From Streptomyces sp. Tu6071 (GTDB taxonomy: Bacteria; Actinomycetota; Actinomycetes; Streptomycetales; Streptomycetaceae), in assembly GCF_000213055.1 (NCBI RefSeq), contig NZ_CM001165.1, positions 4,238,945 to 4,302,944 of the forward strand: a stretch of 64,000 nucleotides of DNA, written 5' to 3'. Of the stretch, positions 17,501-25,454 are shown piece by piece. A program made the position numbers and the translations under genes. A model generated the notes under the pieces. That model saw only the letters and a list, made by a program, of their open reading frames with translations. It ran no database searches and had not been told where the DNA came from. Numbering within the stretch: the first letter of the stretch is position 1; every line of letters begins with the position of its first letter.

Positions 17501-18135
17501 GAGGCCCCCGTGCGGTGGGCGAAGACGATGACGTTGGCCGAGTAACCGGCCGCGCTGCGCTGCCCGCCGCAGGTGATGAGCCGCAGCTCGGCGCGCTTCA
17601 CGTCCCCGTACACCTCCTGCGTGGGGAACTCGGTCTTCGCCACGGTACGCACCCGGTCCACGACGAAGCGCACCGAGGCCCCGTCCGCCCGCCGGACCAC
17701 CACCCGGTCCCCGGCCCGCACGCGCCCGAGCCGCCGGAACACCCCGTCGCGGTGCGGCCCCGTCGTCACGTGCCCGAGCACGACGGCCGGCCCGCGCTCG
17801 CCCGGCAGCGGCCCGTACCGGTACCAGCCCGCGACGTCGTGCGCGACGAGCGGCGGCACCTCGACGGTCCGGTCGGGCGCGAGGCCCAGCGGGGTGAGCG
17901 AGGTGTCGACGCCCGCCGCGGGGACGAGCAGGCGCGTGGGGCGGGCGGTGGACGGCCGCGAAGGGCCCGGTTCGGGGGCCGCCGTGGTACGGGAGGGGGC
18001 GGGCGAGGCGGTGGTACGTGCCGCGCCGGGTGCGGCGCCCGCGTCGCCCGTACGCCCGGGGCCGGGCCCGCAGCCGGTGCCGAGAAGCGACACCAGTGCG
18101 AGCCCGGCCACGAACAACCCGGAGCCGCGCCTCAC
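17497..18135 (-). CDS. Class E/F-type sortase
   Basis: GTG 18135 overlaps the upstream stop (GTGA). The product has 212 residues. The N-terminal hydrophobic segment (SGLFVAGLALVSLLGTG) anchors or exports it, and a Pro/Thr/Ala-rich linker follows. The catalytic domain starts around RLLVPAAGVDTSLTPLG. The catalytic His is in VVLGHVTTGPHRDGVF, the Cys in LRLITCGGQRS and the Arg shortly after it (ANVIVFAHR). Known reaction: cleaves a C-terminal sorting motif and links the protein to the cell wall. The protein encoded immediately upstream is the likely substrate. Confidence 0.92.
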   Translation of the reverse strand: MRRGSGLFVAGLALVSLLGTGCGPGPGRTGDAGAAPGAARTTASPAPSRTTAAPEPGPSRPSTARPTRLLVPAAGVDTSLTPLGLAPDRTVEVPPLVAHDVAGWYRYGPLPGERGPAVVLGHVTTGPHRDGVFRRLGRVRAGDRVVVRRADGASVRFVVDRVRTVAKTEFPTQEVYGDVKRAELRLITCGGQRSAAGYSANVIVFAHRTGAS

Positions 18136-18584
18136 GCCCCCGCGCCCTGACGGCGCCGGCGCAGCACCACGACGCCCCCGGCGAGCAGGACGGAGGCCGC
18201 GGCGACCCCGCCGATGAGGGCGGTGTCGCCGCCCGAGGAGCCGGTGCCGGAGCCCGTGTCGGGGGCGCCGGCCGGGACGGTGCCGACCTGCCCGCGGGCG
18301 GGAGCGGGGGCGGGAGTGGCGCCCTTCCTGGCCTCGGAGGGGACGGGGGTGGCCGCTTCCTTCCCCGGCGCGGACGGGACGGCGCTCGGCGGGGGAGTGG
18401 AGTCCTGCGAGGGCTTGCCCTCCTTGGCGGAGGGGGCGGGGCTCGCGGCCTCGGCGGACTGGGCGGCGGGGCTCGCGGCCTCGGCCGACTGGGCGGGCGC
18501 GGCGCCGTCCGCGAAGGCGGGGGCGGCGGTCGTGGTGAGGGCGGCGGCGAGTACGGCGGCGGCCAGGAACGACTTGCGGCGCAA
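18132..18584 (-). CDS. Cell-wall sorted protein with LPXTG-like (APDTG) signal
   Basis: TTG 18584 is placed seven bases behind GAAGGA; no ATG or GTG fits. The product has 150 residues. The signal peptide is LRRKSFLAAAVLAAALTTTAAPAFA. The middle is Ala/Ser/Pro/Glu-rich with a duplicated SAEAASPA motif. The C-terminus is a sorting signal: GAPDTGSG, then a membrane helix (ALIGGVAAASVLLAGGVVVL) and RRRRQG. APDTG differs from LPXTG only at the first position. It is first in an operon with the sortase, the sigma factor and the membrane protein. I infer a stalk-like wall protein. Function is unknown. Confidence 0.8.
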   Translation of the reverse strand: MRRKSFLAAAVLAAALTTTAAPAFADGAAPAQSAEAASPAAQSAEAASPAPSAKEGKPSQDSTPPPSAVPSAPGKEAATPVPSEARKGATPAPAPARGQVGTVPAGAPDTGSGTGSSGGDTALIGGVAAASVLLAGGVVVLRRRRQGAGA

Positions 18585-18645
18585 GGTGGGGTCCTTCGTC
18601 TCTGGGGAGGCCCGCGCGGTGCGCACGGGCGGAGGTGCCGCGCGC

Positions 18646-18699
18646 GGCGTGCGCGCGGACGGTGTCGCACGCGGCGTGCGCGCGGACGGTGTCGCACGC
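18646..18699. repeat. 27-bp tandem direct repeat, two exact copies
   Basis: The unit GGCGTGCGCGCGGACGG plus TGTCGCACGC is present twice in a row, with partial copies on both sides, 60-115 bp upstream of the sortase-substrate start, so inside or near its promoter region. Confidence 0.7.
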
Positions 18700-18837
18700 G
18701 ATGACCACGCGGACGGCAACAGAGACGGAGGGAGGGAGGGGCGGGTTGTAAAGAACAGGCAAAGGCGGCGGGGGCGGCGCCCGAGGCCCGGCATCCCCGC
18801 CTTGCGCGCGCCGCCCCGATCCGGCATTACTGCTCGG

Positions 18838-18886
18838 GCGTGGGGGCGTGGGGGCGTGGGGGCGTGGGGGCGTGGGGGTGGGGGTG
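18838..18886. repeat. Short tandem repeat (GGGGGCGT-type, 8 bp)
   Basis: About five copies of the octamer TGGGGGCG run without interruption, then degenerate. It lies between the sortase operon and the small Cys-rich gene and is probably slippage-prone low-complexity DNA. Confidence 0.7.
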
Positions 18887-18946
18887 TGCGGGCGTGGGTG
18901 CGGGCGTGCTTGCTTGCGCCGCCCCGCCCGGCGTCCCCCGGCGTTT

Positions 18947-19291
18947 TTACGCGCTCAGCGCCCCGTCGTGGCCCGCTCCCCTGCTGCCCCTCGCGCCTCC
19001 AACCCCGGCGCCTGCCGTCCCCGTACCCGGCGCCCCCGCACCCGCCGTTCCCTCGCTCGCCGTCCCCCCGTCGTCCGCTTCCCGCGCCCGGCGCCGCGCG
19101 CAGTCCCCGCACGCGCGGGGCCACCAGGTGGCGATGTGGGTGGCGCGGGGGTCCTGGCGTGGGCCGAGGTCCACGACGGTTTCGGGGCGGAGGAGGGAGC
19201 CGCACCACACGCAGTGGGCGCCGCGGACCTGGTCGGGGGTGAGTGTGGCGGGGTGGGGGAGTGCGGTGTCGTCACCCTGTGTCGTCCTCAT
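18947..19291 (-). CDS. Small Cys-rich (zinc-ribbon-like) protein
   Basis: ATG 19291 is chosen because GGAG lies six bases upstream; an in-frame ATG four codons earlier is an alternative. The 114-residue product has CVWCGSLL near residue 30 and WWPRACGDCARRRA near residue 62: two CxxC pairs that could bind one zinc ion. HIATWWPRACGDC is the best recognisable motif of this family in Streptomyces. The C-terminal 45 residues are low-complexity Gly/Ala. It may be a small nucleic-acid-binding or regulatory protein. Function is not established. Confidence 0.65.
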   Translation of the reverse strand: MRTTQGDDTALPHPATLTPDQVRGAHCVWCGSLLRPETVVDLGPRQDPRATHIATWWPRACGDCARRRAREADDGGTASEGTAGAGAPGTGTAGAGVGGARGSRGAGHDGALSA

Positions 19292-19346
19292 GGCGGGCTC
19301 CATGTCCGATACGCGTCCTCGTCATGACATCTTGGGACAAGCGCAA

Positions 19347-19383
19347 GGCCCCGACTGTCAGTTGTTTACTGACAGCCGGGGCC
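19347..19383. terminator. Strong hairpin, likely bidirectional terminator
   Basis: GGCCCCG, one base, CTGTCAGT, a short loop, ACTGACAG, one base, CGGGGCC: 15 base pairs in total. It lies between the leftward Cys-rich gene and the leftward XRE gene and follows the XRE gene end by about 150 bp, so it probably ends that transcript. Confidence 0.8.
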
Positions 19384-19528
19384 ATGGATTCACGGTACGA
19401 GGCGGTACGGGCGGGCGGCGGGGCTGTGCGGGCGAGGAGGGACGGCCGTCCCGCGCGCACCCGTCCCGTACCGCCACCCCCCGGACCGGACCCCGTCCCG
19501 TCGGCCGCCACTCCCGTACCCCGCCCCC

Positions 19529-20731
19529 TCAAGCCCCCAGCCACGACCCGTACGACAGGAACGAGTCCGGGAGCTGCCGCTTCGCCGCCTCCAGCGCCGC
19601 GTACGTCTCCCGCACCGTCGCGTGGTAACGCGCCTGCTGCGGGGCGGCCTTGCGCGCGGCGAGGAGGTGCGTGAAGGCCCCCGAGAGGTCCCCGGTCCAC
19701 ACCTGCGCACGGGCGAGTTCGGCGTAGTGGTGGCTGCGGCGCGAGGCGGGCCAGTCCGCGGGGAAGGTGATCCGCGCGCCGTCGCGCGCGGCACGCCCGT
19801 AGTCGTCCAGCTCGGCGGCGACCGAGACACGGTGCACGGCGACGTTCGTCGGCCCGAAGGAGAGCCAGTGCACACGGGTCGCCTCGCCCGTCCCGCGCGC
19901 GATCCGCTCGGCTTCGTCGAGGTGCGTACCGGCCGCCTCGGCGTCCCGCGCGCGCCCCGCCATGACGGCGGAACCGAGGTGCAACTGCCCCGTCACCACG
20001 TCCCGTTCGCGTCCGGGATCGGCCTGTCCGAGCGTGTCGAGACCGAGCCGCATGAGGCGTTCGCCGGTGCGGTACTGGCCCTCGCGGAGGTAGGTGAGGG
20101 CGCGCATGTAGCGGTGCATGGAGCTGACGACGGCACAACTCGCGCGCTGCGCGGCCCAGTCCATGCGGGCGAGCGAGAGCGCGGCGAGATCGCCGAAGCC
20201 GAGCTTGGAGCTGACGTCGTACGCGGTCCGGTACGTACGGGCGAGCAGCGACCACCCCTCCGTCGAGCCGATGCGGTGCGCGAGCGTCGTCACCTCCTGC
20301 ACGAGCGCGGCGACGCGCCCCGCCACCCGCTTGATCTCCCCGGCCCGTACCAGCCCCAGCAACTCCTCCGTCTCGCCGTCGAGTTGTTCGTACGGCCTCG
20401 GGTGCACGTCCGGGTCGGCCCCGAGGTCGTACACGTCGAGCGCCTCGCGGATCGGCCGGATGAGCACGTCCAGCTCGTCCTGCCGCAGCTCCGTGTAGTA
20501 CGGCTGCCCCGTGATCGCCGCGACGTCGACCCGCAGCGCCCGCGCGATGCACGCGGTGACGTGCGGGGTGAGCGGGATGAGGGCCTTCTCCGTCTTCGTG
20601 ACGGTCGAGTACGAGAGCCCGGCGAGGTCGGCGAGGGCCTTCTGCGTGAGGTGCCGCTCCTGCCGCAGCCGCTTGATGCGGATACCGGTGGGAGTGCTGA
20701 GACGGTCGTCGACGGGCGCGATTTCTTGCAT
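19529..20731 (-). CDS. XRE-family regulator with C-terminal helical repeats
   Basis: ATG 20731 lies behind GGAG. The product has 400 residues. Residues about 16-70 are the Cro/CI-type helix-turn-helix (IRIKRLRQERHLTQKALADL, SYSTVTKTEKAL). The remaining 300 residues are helical and TPR-like (MHRYMRALTYLREGQYRTGERLM and similar), as in the Streptomyces regulators that combine an HTH with a tetratricopeptide sensor. Such proteins may bind peptides or partner proteins; the ligand here is unknown. It is followed by a strong terminator and faces away from the first CRISPR array. Confidence 0.88.
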   Translation of the reverse strand: MQEIAPVDDRLSTPTGIRIKRLRQERHLTQKALADLAGLSYSTVTKTEKALIPLTPHVTACIARALRVDVAAITGQPYYTELRQDELDVLIRPIREALDVYDLGADPDVHPRPYEQLDGETEELLGLVRAGEIKRVAGRVAALVQEVTTLAHRIGSTEGWSLLARTYRTAYDVSSKLGFGDLAALSLARMDWAAQRASCAVVSSMHRYMRALTYLREGQYRTGERLMRLGLDTLGQADPGRERDVVTGQLHLGSAVMAGRARDAEAAGTHLDEAERIARGTGEATRVHWLSFGPTNVAVHRVSVAAELDDYGRAARDGARITFPADWPASRRSHHYAELARAQVWTGDLSGAFTHLLAARKAAPQQARYHATVRETYAALEAAKRQLPDSFLSYGSWLGA

Positions 20732-21324
20732 GGGGTGCTCCGGTGGGAGGGGCGGCGCGGCGTGAGCACGGTAGTGGGGCTTGGCGGCGCGGCGCGCGGG
20801 GAGAAGCGGCGTTCACCCTCGCGAGGACGGGATTTCGGGCGGCGCGGCGGTGGCGTTCGGTGGCGAGGGGTGGCGGACCCGCTCCGCTGCGGTTCCCGCC
20901 TCGGCCGTACGGCCTTCGCCCGGGAAATACCCTCCGGGCCGTACGGTACGGGGGGCGCGGACGGGGCTCTGCGAGGCGCGCGGCGGGGCCCACCGACCCC
21001 CCGTACCCCGGCCTCTGCCCCACCGTGCTCCCGGGGATGCGCACCGAGCGCCCCCTGTGCCGGGATTCCGGGGCGGGGGAGGGGGGTTGGGGGCGGGGGA
21101 GGTGGCGGTGGGGATCACCGTACGGGGAATGCGGGGGGCGCGTCGTGGGGCCAAGAGGTTCCGGCGCCTCGGGGTGCGATCCGCTGCGTGGCGGCCCCGG
21201 GGGGCGAGCCGGCTGCGGGCGGGGTGGCCGTGGGGGGGCGGGCGTGGATGGGTGTGGATGGGCGTGGCCACGCGGGAACGGGCGTTAGGCTGCGGACGGT
21301 CCGAAGAGCTCGGGCGCCGAACCG
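20732..21324. other. Non-coding stretch between the XRE gene and CRISPR array 1
   Basis: About 590 bp without a gene I can support. No cas gene fragment is seen. Direct repeats of GTGTGGATGG-like sequence occur near 21240-21265. The last 60 bases become AT-richer and grade into the array leader. Confidence 0.5.
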
Positions 21325-21388
21325 TCTTGTCCGAAAAGCCGGACTCTCCACTTCTTGCCGAATCGACGCCATCTCGAAGCCAAAAGGG
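21325..21388 (+). promoter_or_regulatory. CRISPR leader of array 1
   Basis: AT-richer sequence directly before the first repeat, containing GTCCGAAAAGCCGGAC. A related element, CCCGAAAGGTCGGATT, precedes array 2 (23891-23906). This side is the leader side because the opposite end carries the degenerate repeat. Confidence 0.6.
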
Positions 21389-21661
21389 CTGCTCCCCGCG
21401 CGTGCGGGGATGGCCCCTCGCGGGCCAGGTGGTACTGCGCGCGGGGGTGCTGCTCCCCGCGCGTGCGGGGATGGCCCACGGTTTCGAGCGCTGAGCCGTG
21501 GCGCAGCTCACTGCTCCCCGCGCGTGCGGGGATGGCCCCTGGTCACCCGCGTCACCCAGTGGGGATACGGCCTGCTCCCCGCGTGTGCGGGGATGGCCCC
21601 GTGGTGGACGCCGGGCACGCCGAGAATCACCCTTGCTCCCCGCGGTCACCACGAGACCGAC
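21389..21661 (+). CRISPR. CRISPR array 1, type I-E repeats (4 repeats plus 1 degenerate)
   Basis: 29-bp repeats begin at 21389, 21450, 21511 and 21572, with a decayed fifth at 21633; spacers are 32 bp. Each repeat begins CTGCTCCCC, has the inverted repeat CCCCGCGCGTGCGGGG and ends ATGGCCCC, so base 26 is C here. Repeat 2 ends CCCA and repeat 4 has one change in the stem. The decayed last repeat marks the trailer end, so crRNA is expected from the plus strand. No cas gene lies in the window. Confidence 0.95.
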
Positions 21662-21809
21662 TGGGGGTTGCGGTGTGCGGAATGCGCATCGTGGTCAGGT
21701 GCGGCGGGCGCCGCGCTACGGAAGCTACGACAAGCCGCAGCCCCAGCACACGCGGACCTGCGGCGTTTGCGAGGTCCGGTGCGGCTCTGGCGGCGACTGG
21801 TGGTGAACG

Positions 21810-22004
21810 TCAGATGTGCGCGCCGTCGAGGAAGTGCTGCCACGCTGTCGGGCTGAATCCAAGGTGCGGGGAAGCGAGATCCTTGGAGTCGCGAACGGCT
21901 AGCCGGCCCCGGGAGGTGGCGACCTCGACGCAGTTGCCCTCGGTGCCGGAGTAAGGGGACCTGATCCACGTGGGATGCTGTGGATCGTCGTGCTGGTGGT
22001 TCAC
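21810..22004 (-). CDS. DUF397 small acidic protein
   Basis: GTG 22004 overlaps the stop of the upstream XRE gene (GTGA). The product has 64 residues. It shows the DUF397 pattern: WIRSPYSGTEGNCVEVA, then VRDSKDLASPHLGFSPTAW and FLDGAHI at the end. Known: DUF397 proteins are encoded next to DUF5753 XRE regulators in actinobacteria (WhiJ/BldB-related modules) and are thought to work with them, in some cases as antidote-like partners. Translational coupling to the regulator supports a joint role. Confidence 0.93.
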   Translation of the reverse strand: MNHQHDDPQHPTWIRSPYSGTEGNCVEVATSRGRLAVRDSKDLASPHLGFSPTAWQHFLDGAHI

Positions 22005-22870
22005 TCGCCTGCCATTTCGTTCAGGACTCTGCGGATGAGAGCCCGCGATTTCGGGGGGTCGAGCGCGGCCATGTTGAGGCGCCGGAAGAGGGCGGCGAAT
22101 CGCTCCGTGTCGCCCGGCTCCTCGTAGTAGACCGTGCCGTTGTTCAGCTCCCCGTACACGAGATCCTCTGCCGAGGACGGCGAGAAGCTCATGATGACGA
22201 AGGGTCCGAAGAGTGCCGCGTTCATCGGGCTCTCCTTCGGCAGGATCTGCAACTCGACGTTGGGCAGGTCGCTGTCCGTCAGGAGCGATTCGAGCTGCTC
22301 CCGCATCACGTCGGCACCACCTACCGCGTGGTACAAGGCGGATTCGGACACAATCACCCATAGCTGCAACGGGTCATCGCGCGTGAGGGTCTTGCGCCGG
22401 TCCTGGCGGATCTGGGCGCGTGTCTCAAGCAGGTCCTCGTCCGCGCTGGGAACGTGAATTCGAGCGAGCGCCTTGGTGTACGCAGGGACTTGCAGCAGCC
22501 CGGGGATGAGGATGGGCTCCACGTCATACATCTCGACGGCGTCCCACTCCACCGCTATGTACGCCGCGTACGACGGGCTGACGCTGCCCGCGTACTGCGC
22601 CCACCACCCCTTCTTCCGCGCGTCCTTCGCAAGCTGCTCGATCTGCGCCCGCTCGGCGGGGTCCGTCACGCCGTACGCGTCGAGAAGGGTTCGCAGGTCC
22701 ACGAGGCGAATGCCGGACTTGGCGTTCTCGATACGCGTCATCTTCGACTCGGCCGAATCGAGTACGCGCGCGGCGTCCGCGTGCTTCAGCCCGGCCGCGA
22801 TGCGCAGGTCCTTGAGCAGGCGCGCCAAGCGGCGCTGACGGATCGACGGACCCGCGTTCGTGCTTGACAT
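22001..22870 (-). CDS. XRE-family regulator with DUF5753 domain (WhiJ-like)
   Basis: ATG 22870 sits four bases behind a GGAGGTGGAGGA site. The product has 289 residues. The N-terminal HTH is QRRLARLLKDLRIAAGLKHA and VLDSAESKMTRIENAKSGI. From residue about 95 the DUF5753 domain is clear (VEPILIPGLLQVPAYTKA near its start, RQDRRKTL, and FGPFVIMSF towards the end). It forms a four-gene module with DUF397 downstream and a divergent HATPase gene followed by a DUF7848-like gene. A 21-bp perfect palindrome in the divergent promoter is its probable operator. Known relatives act in Streptomyces development and antibiotic control. Confidence 0.93.
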   Translation of the reverse strand: MSSTNAGPSIRQRRLARLLKDLRIAAGLKHADAARVLDSAESKMTRIENAKSGIRLVDLRTLLDAYGVTDPAERAQIEQLAKDARKKGWWAQYAGSVSPSYAAYIAVEWDAVEMYDVEPILIPGLLQVPAYTKALARIHVPSADEDLLETRAQIRQDRRKTLTRDDPLQLWVIVSESALYHAVGGADVMREQLESLLTDSDLPNVELQILPKESPMNAALFGPFVIMSFSPSSAEDLVYGELNNGTVYYEEPGDTERFAALFRRLNMAALDPPKSRALIRRVLNEMAGE

Positions 22871-22927
22871 TCCTCCACCTCCAGGCGACGGAAGACAGTG
22901 TGCCTGGTGGGGCGAACAGCGGCAACG

Positions 22928-22948
22928 AAAATGGTGACTCACCATTTT
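22928..22948. promoter_or_regulatory. Perfect 21-bp palindrome, probable operator of the XRE regulator
   Basis: AAAATGGTGA, one central C, then TCACCATTTT. It lies 58 bp upstream of the XRE start and 94 bp upstream of the divergent HATPase start. A TTGACA hexamer follows at 22955-22960, reading towards the HATPase gene. A dimeric XRE protein is the natural ligand. Confidence 0.7.
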
Positions 22949-23041
22949 GGGTTATTGACAATATGGAGGCGCTCTCGTGCATGGTACTCATGGCGAGGTT
23001 GCTCAACTCGCGCTCGCAACAACGGAGATGAGGGCGTTCGT

Positions 23042-23509
23042 ATGTCCGAAAACCAGGGCGGGACGGTGCGCCGTACGCGGCTCCCGCGACGACGGGCCAG
23101 CGTGCGGAAAGCGCGGGACTTCGCCCGCGAGGTAGCGGGAGCCTGGGGGTACCGCGAGCTCGCGGACGCGCTTGCGCTCGTTGTCTCCGAGTTGGTCACG
23201 AACGCGGTGGTGCATGCCCGTTGTGGTGCGGGCCGACAGGTGGCGCTCACGCTCGTACGAGGGAATGGCGCCGTGCGGGTCGAGGTGCGGGACAGCGGGC
23301 GGGGGATGCCGGTGCCGCGTGCGGCCGTTCCGTTCACGGAGGAGAGCGGGCGGGGGCTCGCGGTCGTGGACGCGGTGGCGGCTGACTGGGGCGTGCGGGA
23401 CGAGGTCGTGGGTAAGACGGTGTGGGCCCTGCTCGCCCTGGAGCCGGATGCCTCGAACGTATCCGCCAACGGGCGGGAGGTGGCGGCCCGTGCGACCCCT
23501 GGCGCGTGA
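23042..23509 (+). CDS. RsbW-type HATPase (anti-sigma-like) protein
   Basis: ATG 23042 follows GGAG and GAGGG; the product has 155 residues. It is a GHKL ATPase domain: the N box is ALALVVSELVTNAVVHA, the G1 box VEVRDSGRGMP and the G2-like stretch EESGRGLAVVDAVA. No phosphate-acceptor His or sensor part is present. Known: such single-domain proteins are very common in Streptomyces, some as anti-sigma factors, and one occurs in each WhiJ-type cluster. It is divergent from the XRE/DUF397 pair and its end overlaps the next gene by 20 bases. Confidence 0.9.
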   Translation: MSENQGGTVRRTRLPRRRASVRKARDFAREVAGAWGYRELADALALVVSELVTNAVVHARCGAGRQVALTLVRGNGAVRVEVRDSGRGMPVPRAAVPFTEESGRGLAVVDAVAADWGVRDEVVGKTVWALLALEPDASNVSANGREVAARATPGA

Positions 23510-23756
23510 CGCGGAACGGCTGCTGTACGAGGACACGGCGGTCCCCGGCTTTCGCGTACGGAGCTGGTGTCTGATGTGTGGGAGGTACTCGCCGGAGGTC
23601 GTGAACGCGGACTCGGCGCGGATGTGGTGCCTGGAGCACAACCGGACGACCGGCCATGCCAGTTATCGCGTGGCAGAGACGCAGTACTTGGTGGTGGCCC
23701 GGGAGGTGGGGGAGCCGGGGCGGTGTCGTTGTGGGAGGGGCGAGTCGGAAGGCTGA
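23490..23756 (+). CDS. DUF7848-like small Cys/His protein
   Basis: GTG 23490 has GGAGG nine bases upstream, inside the end of the HATPase gene. The product has 88 residues with FRVRSWCLMCGRYSPE, MWCLEHNRTTGHASYR and a Cys-rich tail (CRCGRG). The C-x2-C and C-x2-H/TGH pattern matches short Streptomyces proteins of the DUF7848 type that accompany XRE modules; a zinc site is likely. Function is unknown. The family name is from memory of the motif and should be checked. Confidence 0.65.
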   Translation: MRPLARDAERLLYEDTAVPGFRVRSWCLMCGRYSPEVVNADSARMWCLEHNRTTGHASYRVAETQYLVVAREVGEPGRCRCGRGESEG

Positions 23757-23962
23757 GGGGGGGCGCGAGGTGAGGTGGTGATGCGGCGGGGAGTGCCGCT
23801 GGCCGGCTAGGGGGAGCGTGGCAAGTCGGAGCGAGGTGCCGCAGGGCTAGGCTTCGAGCGGATCGCGCCTTGCGACGGCGGTCCGCTACGCCCGAAAGGT
23901 CGGATTCCTCGATCCTTGCGCAACTGCCGCCATTGGCCCGCTAAACCTGCTGGTCACGCAGT
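23757..23962 (+). promoter_or_regulatory. Leader region of CRISPR array 2
   Basis: Non-coding; it contains CCCGAAAGGTCGGATTCCTC at 23891-23910, related to the element before array 1 but about 14 bp further from the first repeat. No gene is seen. Confidence 0.5.
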
Positions 23963-24235
23963 CTGCTCCCCGCGCGTGCGGGGATGGTCCCGACTCCGCG
24001 ATCGGCCCCAAGTGGGGCGACAGCTGCTCCCCGCGCGTGCGGGGATGGTCCCCACCCGGAGGCTTCACACTTCGGGTCGTACTCCTGCTCCCCGCGCGTG
24101 CGGGGATGGTCCCAGGCTTTCTGGCTCGGCGACTTCGGCGTGGGTCTGCTTCCCGCGCGTGCGGGGATGGTCCGGGAACGGCGCGGAGTCGCTGAAGTGG
24201 ATGGGCTGCTCCCCGCGTGCGAGGAATTTTCCGCT
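23963..24235 (+). CRISPR. CRISPR array 2, type I-E repeats (4 repeats plus 1 degenerate)
   Basis: Repeats start at 23963, 24024, 24085 and 24146; a strongly decayed fifth lies at 24207. Spacers are 32 bp. The repeat is the same as in arrays 1 and 3, except that base 26 is T (ends ATGGTCCC). Repeat 4 has T for C at position 6 and a changed last base. Orientation equals that of array 1. No cas gene is adjacent. Confidence 0.95.
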
Positions 24236-24259
24236 GCGGGACGGCGCCGCAGGATCGGC

Positions 24260-24510
24260 CTACGCCGATCCGGGCCGTTTCAGCAGCAGTTCGTCCCCCG
24301 CGCGGAAGCGCTCGGCGCCGCCTTCCTCCCATGTCACCACCACGAACAGGTCACCCACGTACGACCACGAAGCCTGCGGGGTCACGCAGGCCGGGGGATC
24401 GGGGCGCAGCTCGCCCGGCGGCTCAGTGGTGCGGGTGAGCCGCTCGTCGATCTTGCGTGACTCGGCCTGGGTCGCTTCGGCGAGTGGGATGCCGGTCGGA
24501 TACGTACGCC
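24260..24510 (-). pseudogene. 5'-truncated hypothetical gene behind CRISPR array 2
   Basis: Minus-strand frame without a usable start codon until a TAG far upstream. It reads TYPTGIPLAEATQAESRKID, then ERLTRTTEPPGELRPDPPAC, then SWSYVGDLFVVVTWEEGG and ends FRAGDELLLKRPGSA. The residue pattern is clearly protein-like, yet upstream of RTYPTG the frame is arbitrary and runs into the GntR promoter. It seems to be the surviving C-terminal part of a roughly 100-residue protein. I do not recognise the family. Confidence 0.5.
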
Positions 24511-24579
24511 GCGCCCCGGCGCTGTCCGGGGGGTGCGCGCCCGTCCGTCCTCGCGATCCGTCCCGCTATGCTCCACCGC

Positions 24580-25338
24580 ATGTCCACCAGCACCCCCGAG
24601 CCCGCGCGGCGCGGTCTCCTCACCGAGCGCATCGCACGCGAACTAGAGCACGGGATTCGGACGGGGGAGTACGCGCCGGGGGACAAACTGCCCTCGGAGC
24701 GGGAGCTTTCCGTACGGTTCGGGGCGAGCCGGAACGTCGTGCGGGAGGTCCTGCGGCGGCTTGAGGCCCAGCAGCTCATCGAGGTGGCGCCGGGGCGCGG
24801 TTCCTTCGTACGGGAGCAGAATTCCGCGCAGGCGCGGGGGTACGACGCGCTCTACCGGGCCGGGCGGCCGACCGTGCGGCAGCTCATCGAGGCGCGGCTC
24901 CCCCTGGAGACGGAGATGGTCCGCCTCGCGACTGAGCTGGCGACGGAGCGCGACATCGCGGTCATGCGGGCCGCCGTCGTCGCCCTGGAGTGCGCGGACG
25001 AGCCGGTGAGCAAGGCGCGGGCGGACCTGGAGTTCCACGAGGCCATCGCCGTCGCGGCCGGAAATCCCGTACTGCGGATCATGCTCTCGTCCATCAGCGG
25101 GATGATGTTCGAGATGATGCTGCGCTCGAATTCGGACCCGAGCATCGCCGAGCCGGGCGTCCCGCACCACCCGGAGATCTTCGAGGCCATCGAGCGCCGC
25201 GATGCGGAGCTGGCGGTCGAACGGATGCGGGCGCACCTGCGGTTGGGACTGCGGACGTACGGGCGGGACCTGGACGTGCAGGTGGATGTGATGGCGAAGC
25301 AGCACATTGAGATGTTGTTGGGGGAGGGGCGGGGGTGA
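24580..25338 (+). CDS. GntR-family regulator, FadR (FCD) subfamily
   Basis: ATG 24580 gives 252 residues; an ATG four codons upstream is possible. The winged HTH spans about residues 12-75 (LPSERELSVRFGASRNVVRE, then VLRRLEAQQLIEVAPGRGSF). The FCD ligand domain follows, with RLPLETEMVRLA and the metal-site pattern DLEFHEAIAVAAGNP and HPEIFEAIERRD. Known: relatives such as UxuR/ExuR, DgoR and LldR sense sugar acids or carboxylates and bind TNGTNNNACNA sites. A perfect site of this kind lies before the ABC-transporter/mannonate operon 1.4 kb downstream, beyond CRISPR array 3, so I infer it controls that operon. Confidence 0.92.
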   Translation: MSTSTPEPARRGLLTERIARELEHGIRTGEYAPGDKLPSERELSVRFGASRNVVREVLRRLEAQQLIEVAPGRGSFVREQNSAQARGYDALYRAGRPTVRQLIEARLPLETEMVRLATELATERDIAVMRAAVVALECADEPVSKARADLEFHEAIAVAAGNPVLRIMLSSISGMMFEMMLRSNSDPSIAEPGVPHHPEIFEAIERRDAELAVERMRAHLRLGLRTYGRDLDVQVDVMAKQHIEMLLGEGRG

Positions 25339-25454
25339 GGGGGGACGGAGGTCGGGCCGCCATGGGTTGTATGTCGGATGTTGTAGATATGCCGGAATTT
25401 GCAATTGTTGCGCGCACGGCTCCGGGGCGGGGGTAAACCCCCAGGTCGGAAAGC
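25339..25454 (+). promoter_or_regulatory. AT-rich leader of CRISPR array 3
   Basis: Contains the most AT-rich stretch of the area (TTGTAGATATGCC and GGAATTTGCAATTGTTG) immediately before the first repeat, as expected of a leader with its promoter and integration signals. It shares little with the leaders of arrays 1 and 2. Confidence 0.6.
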
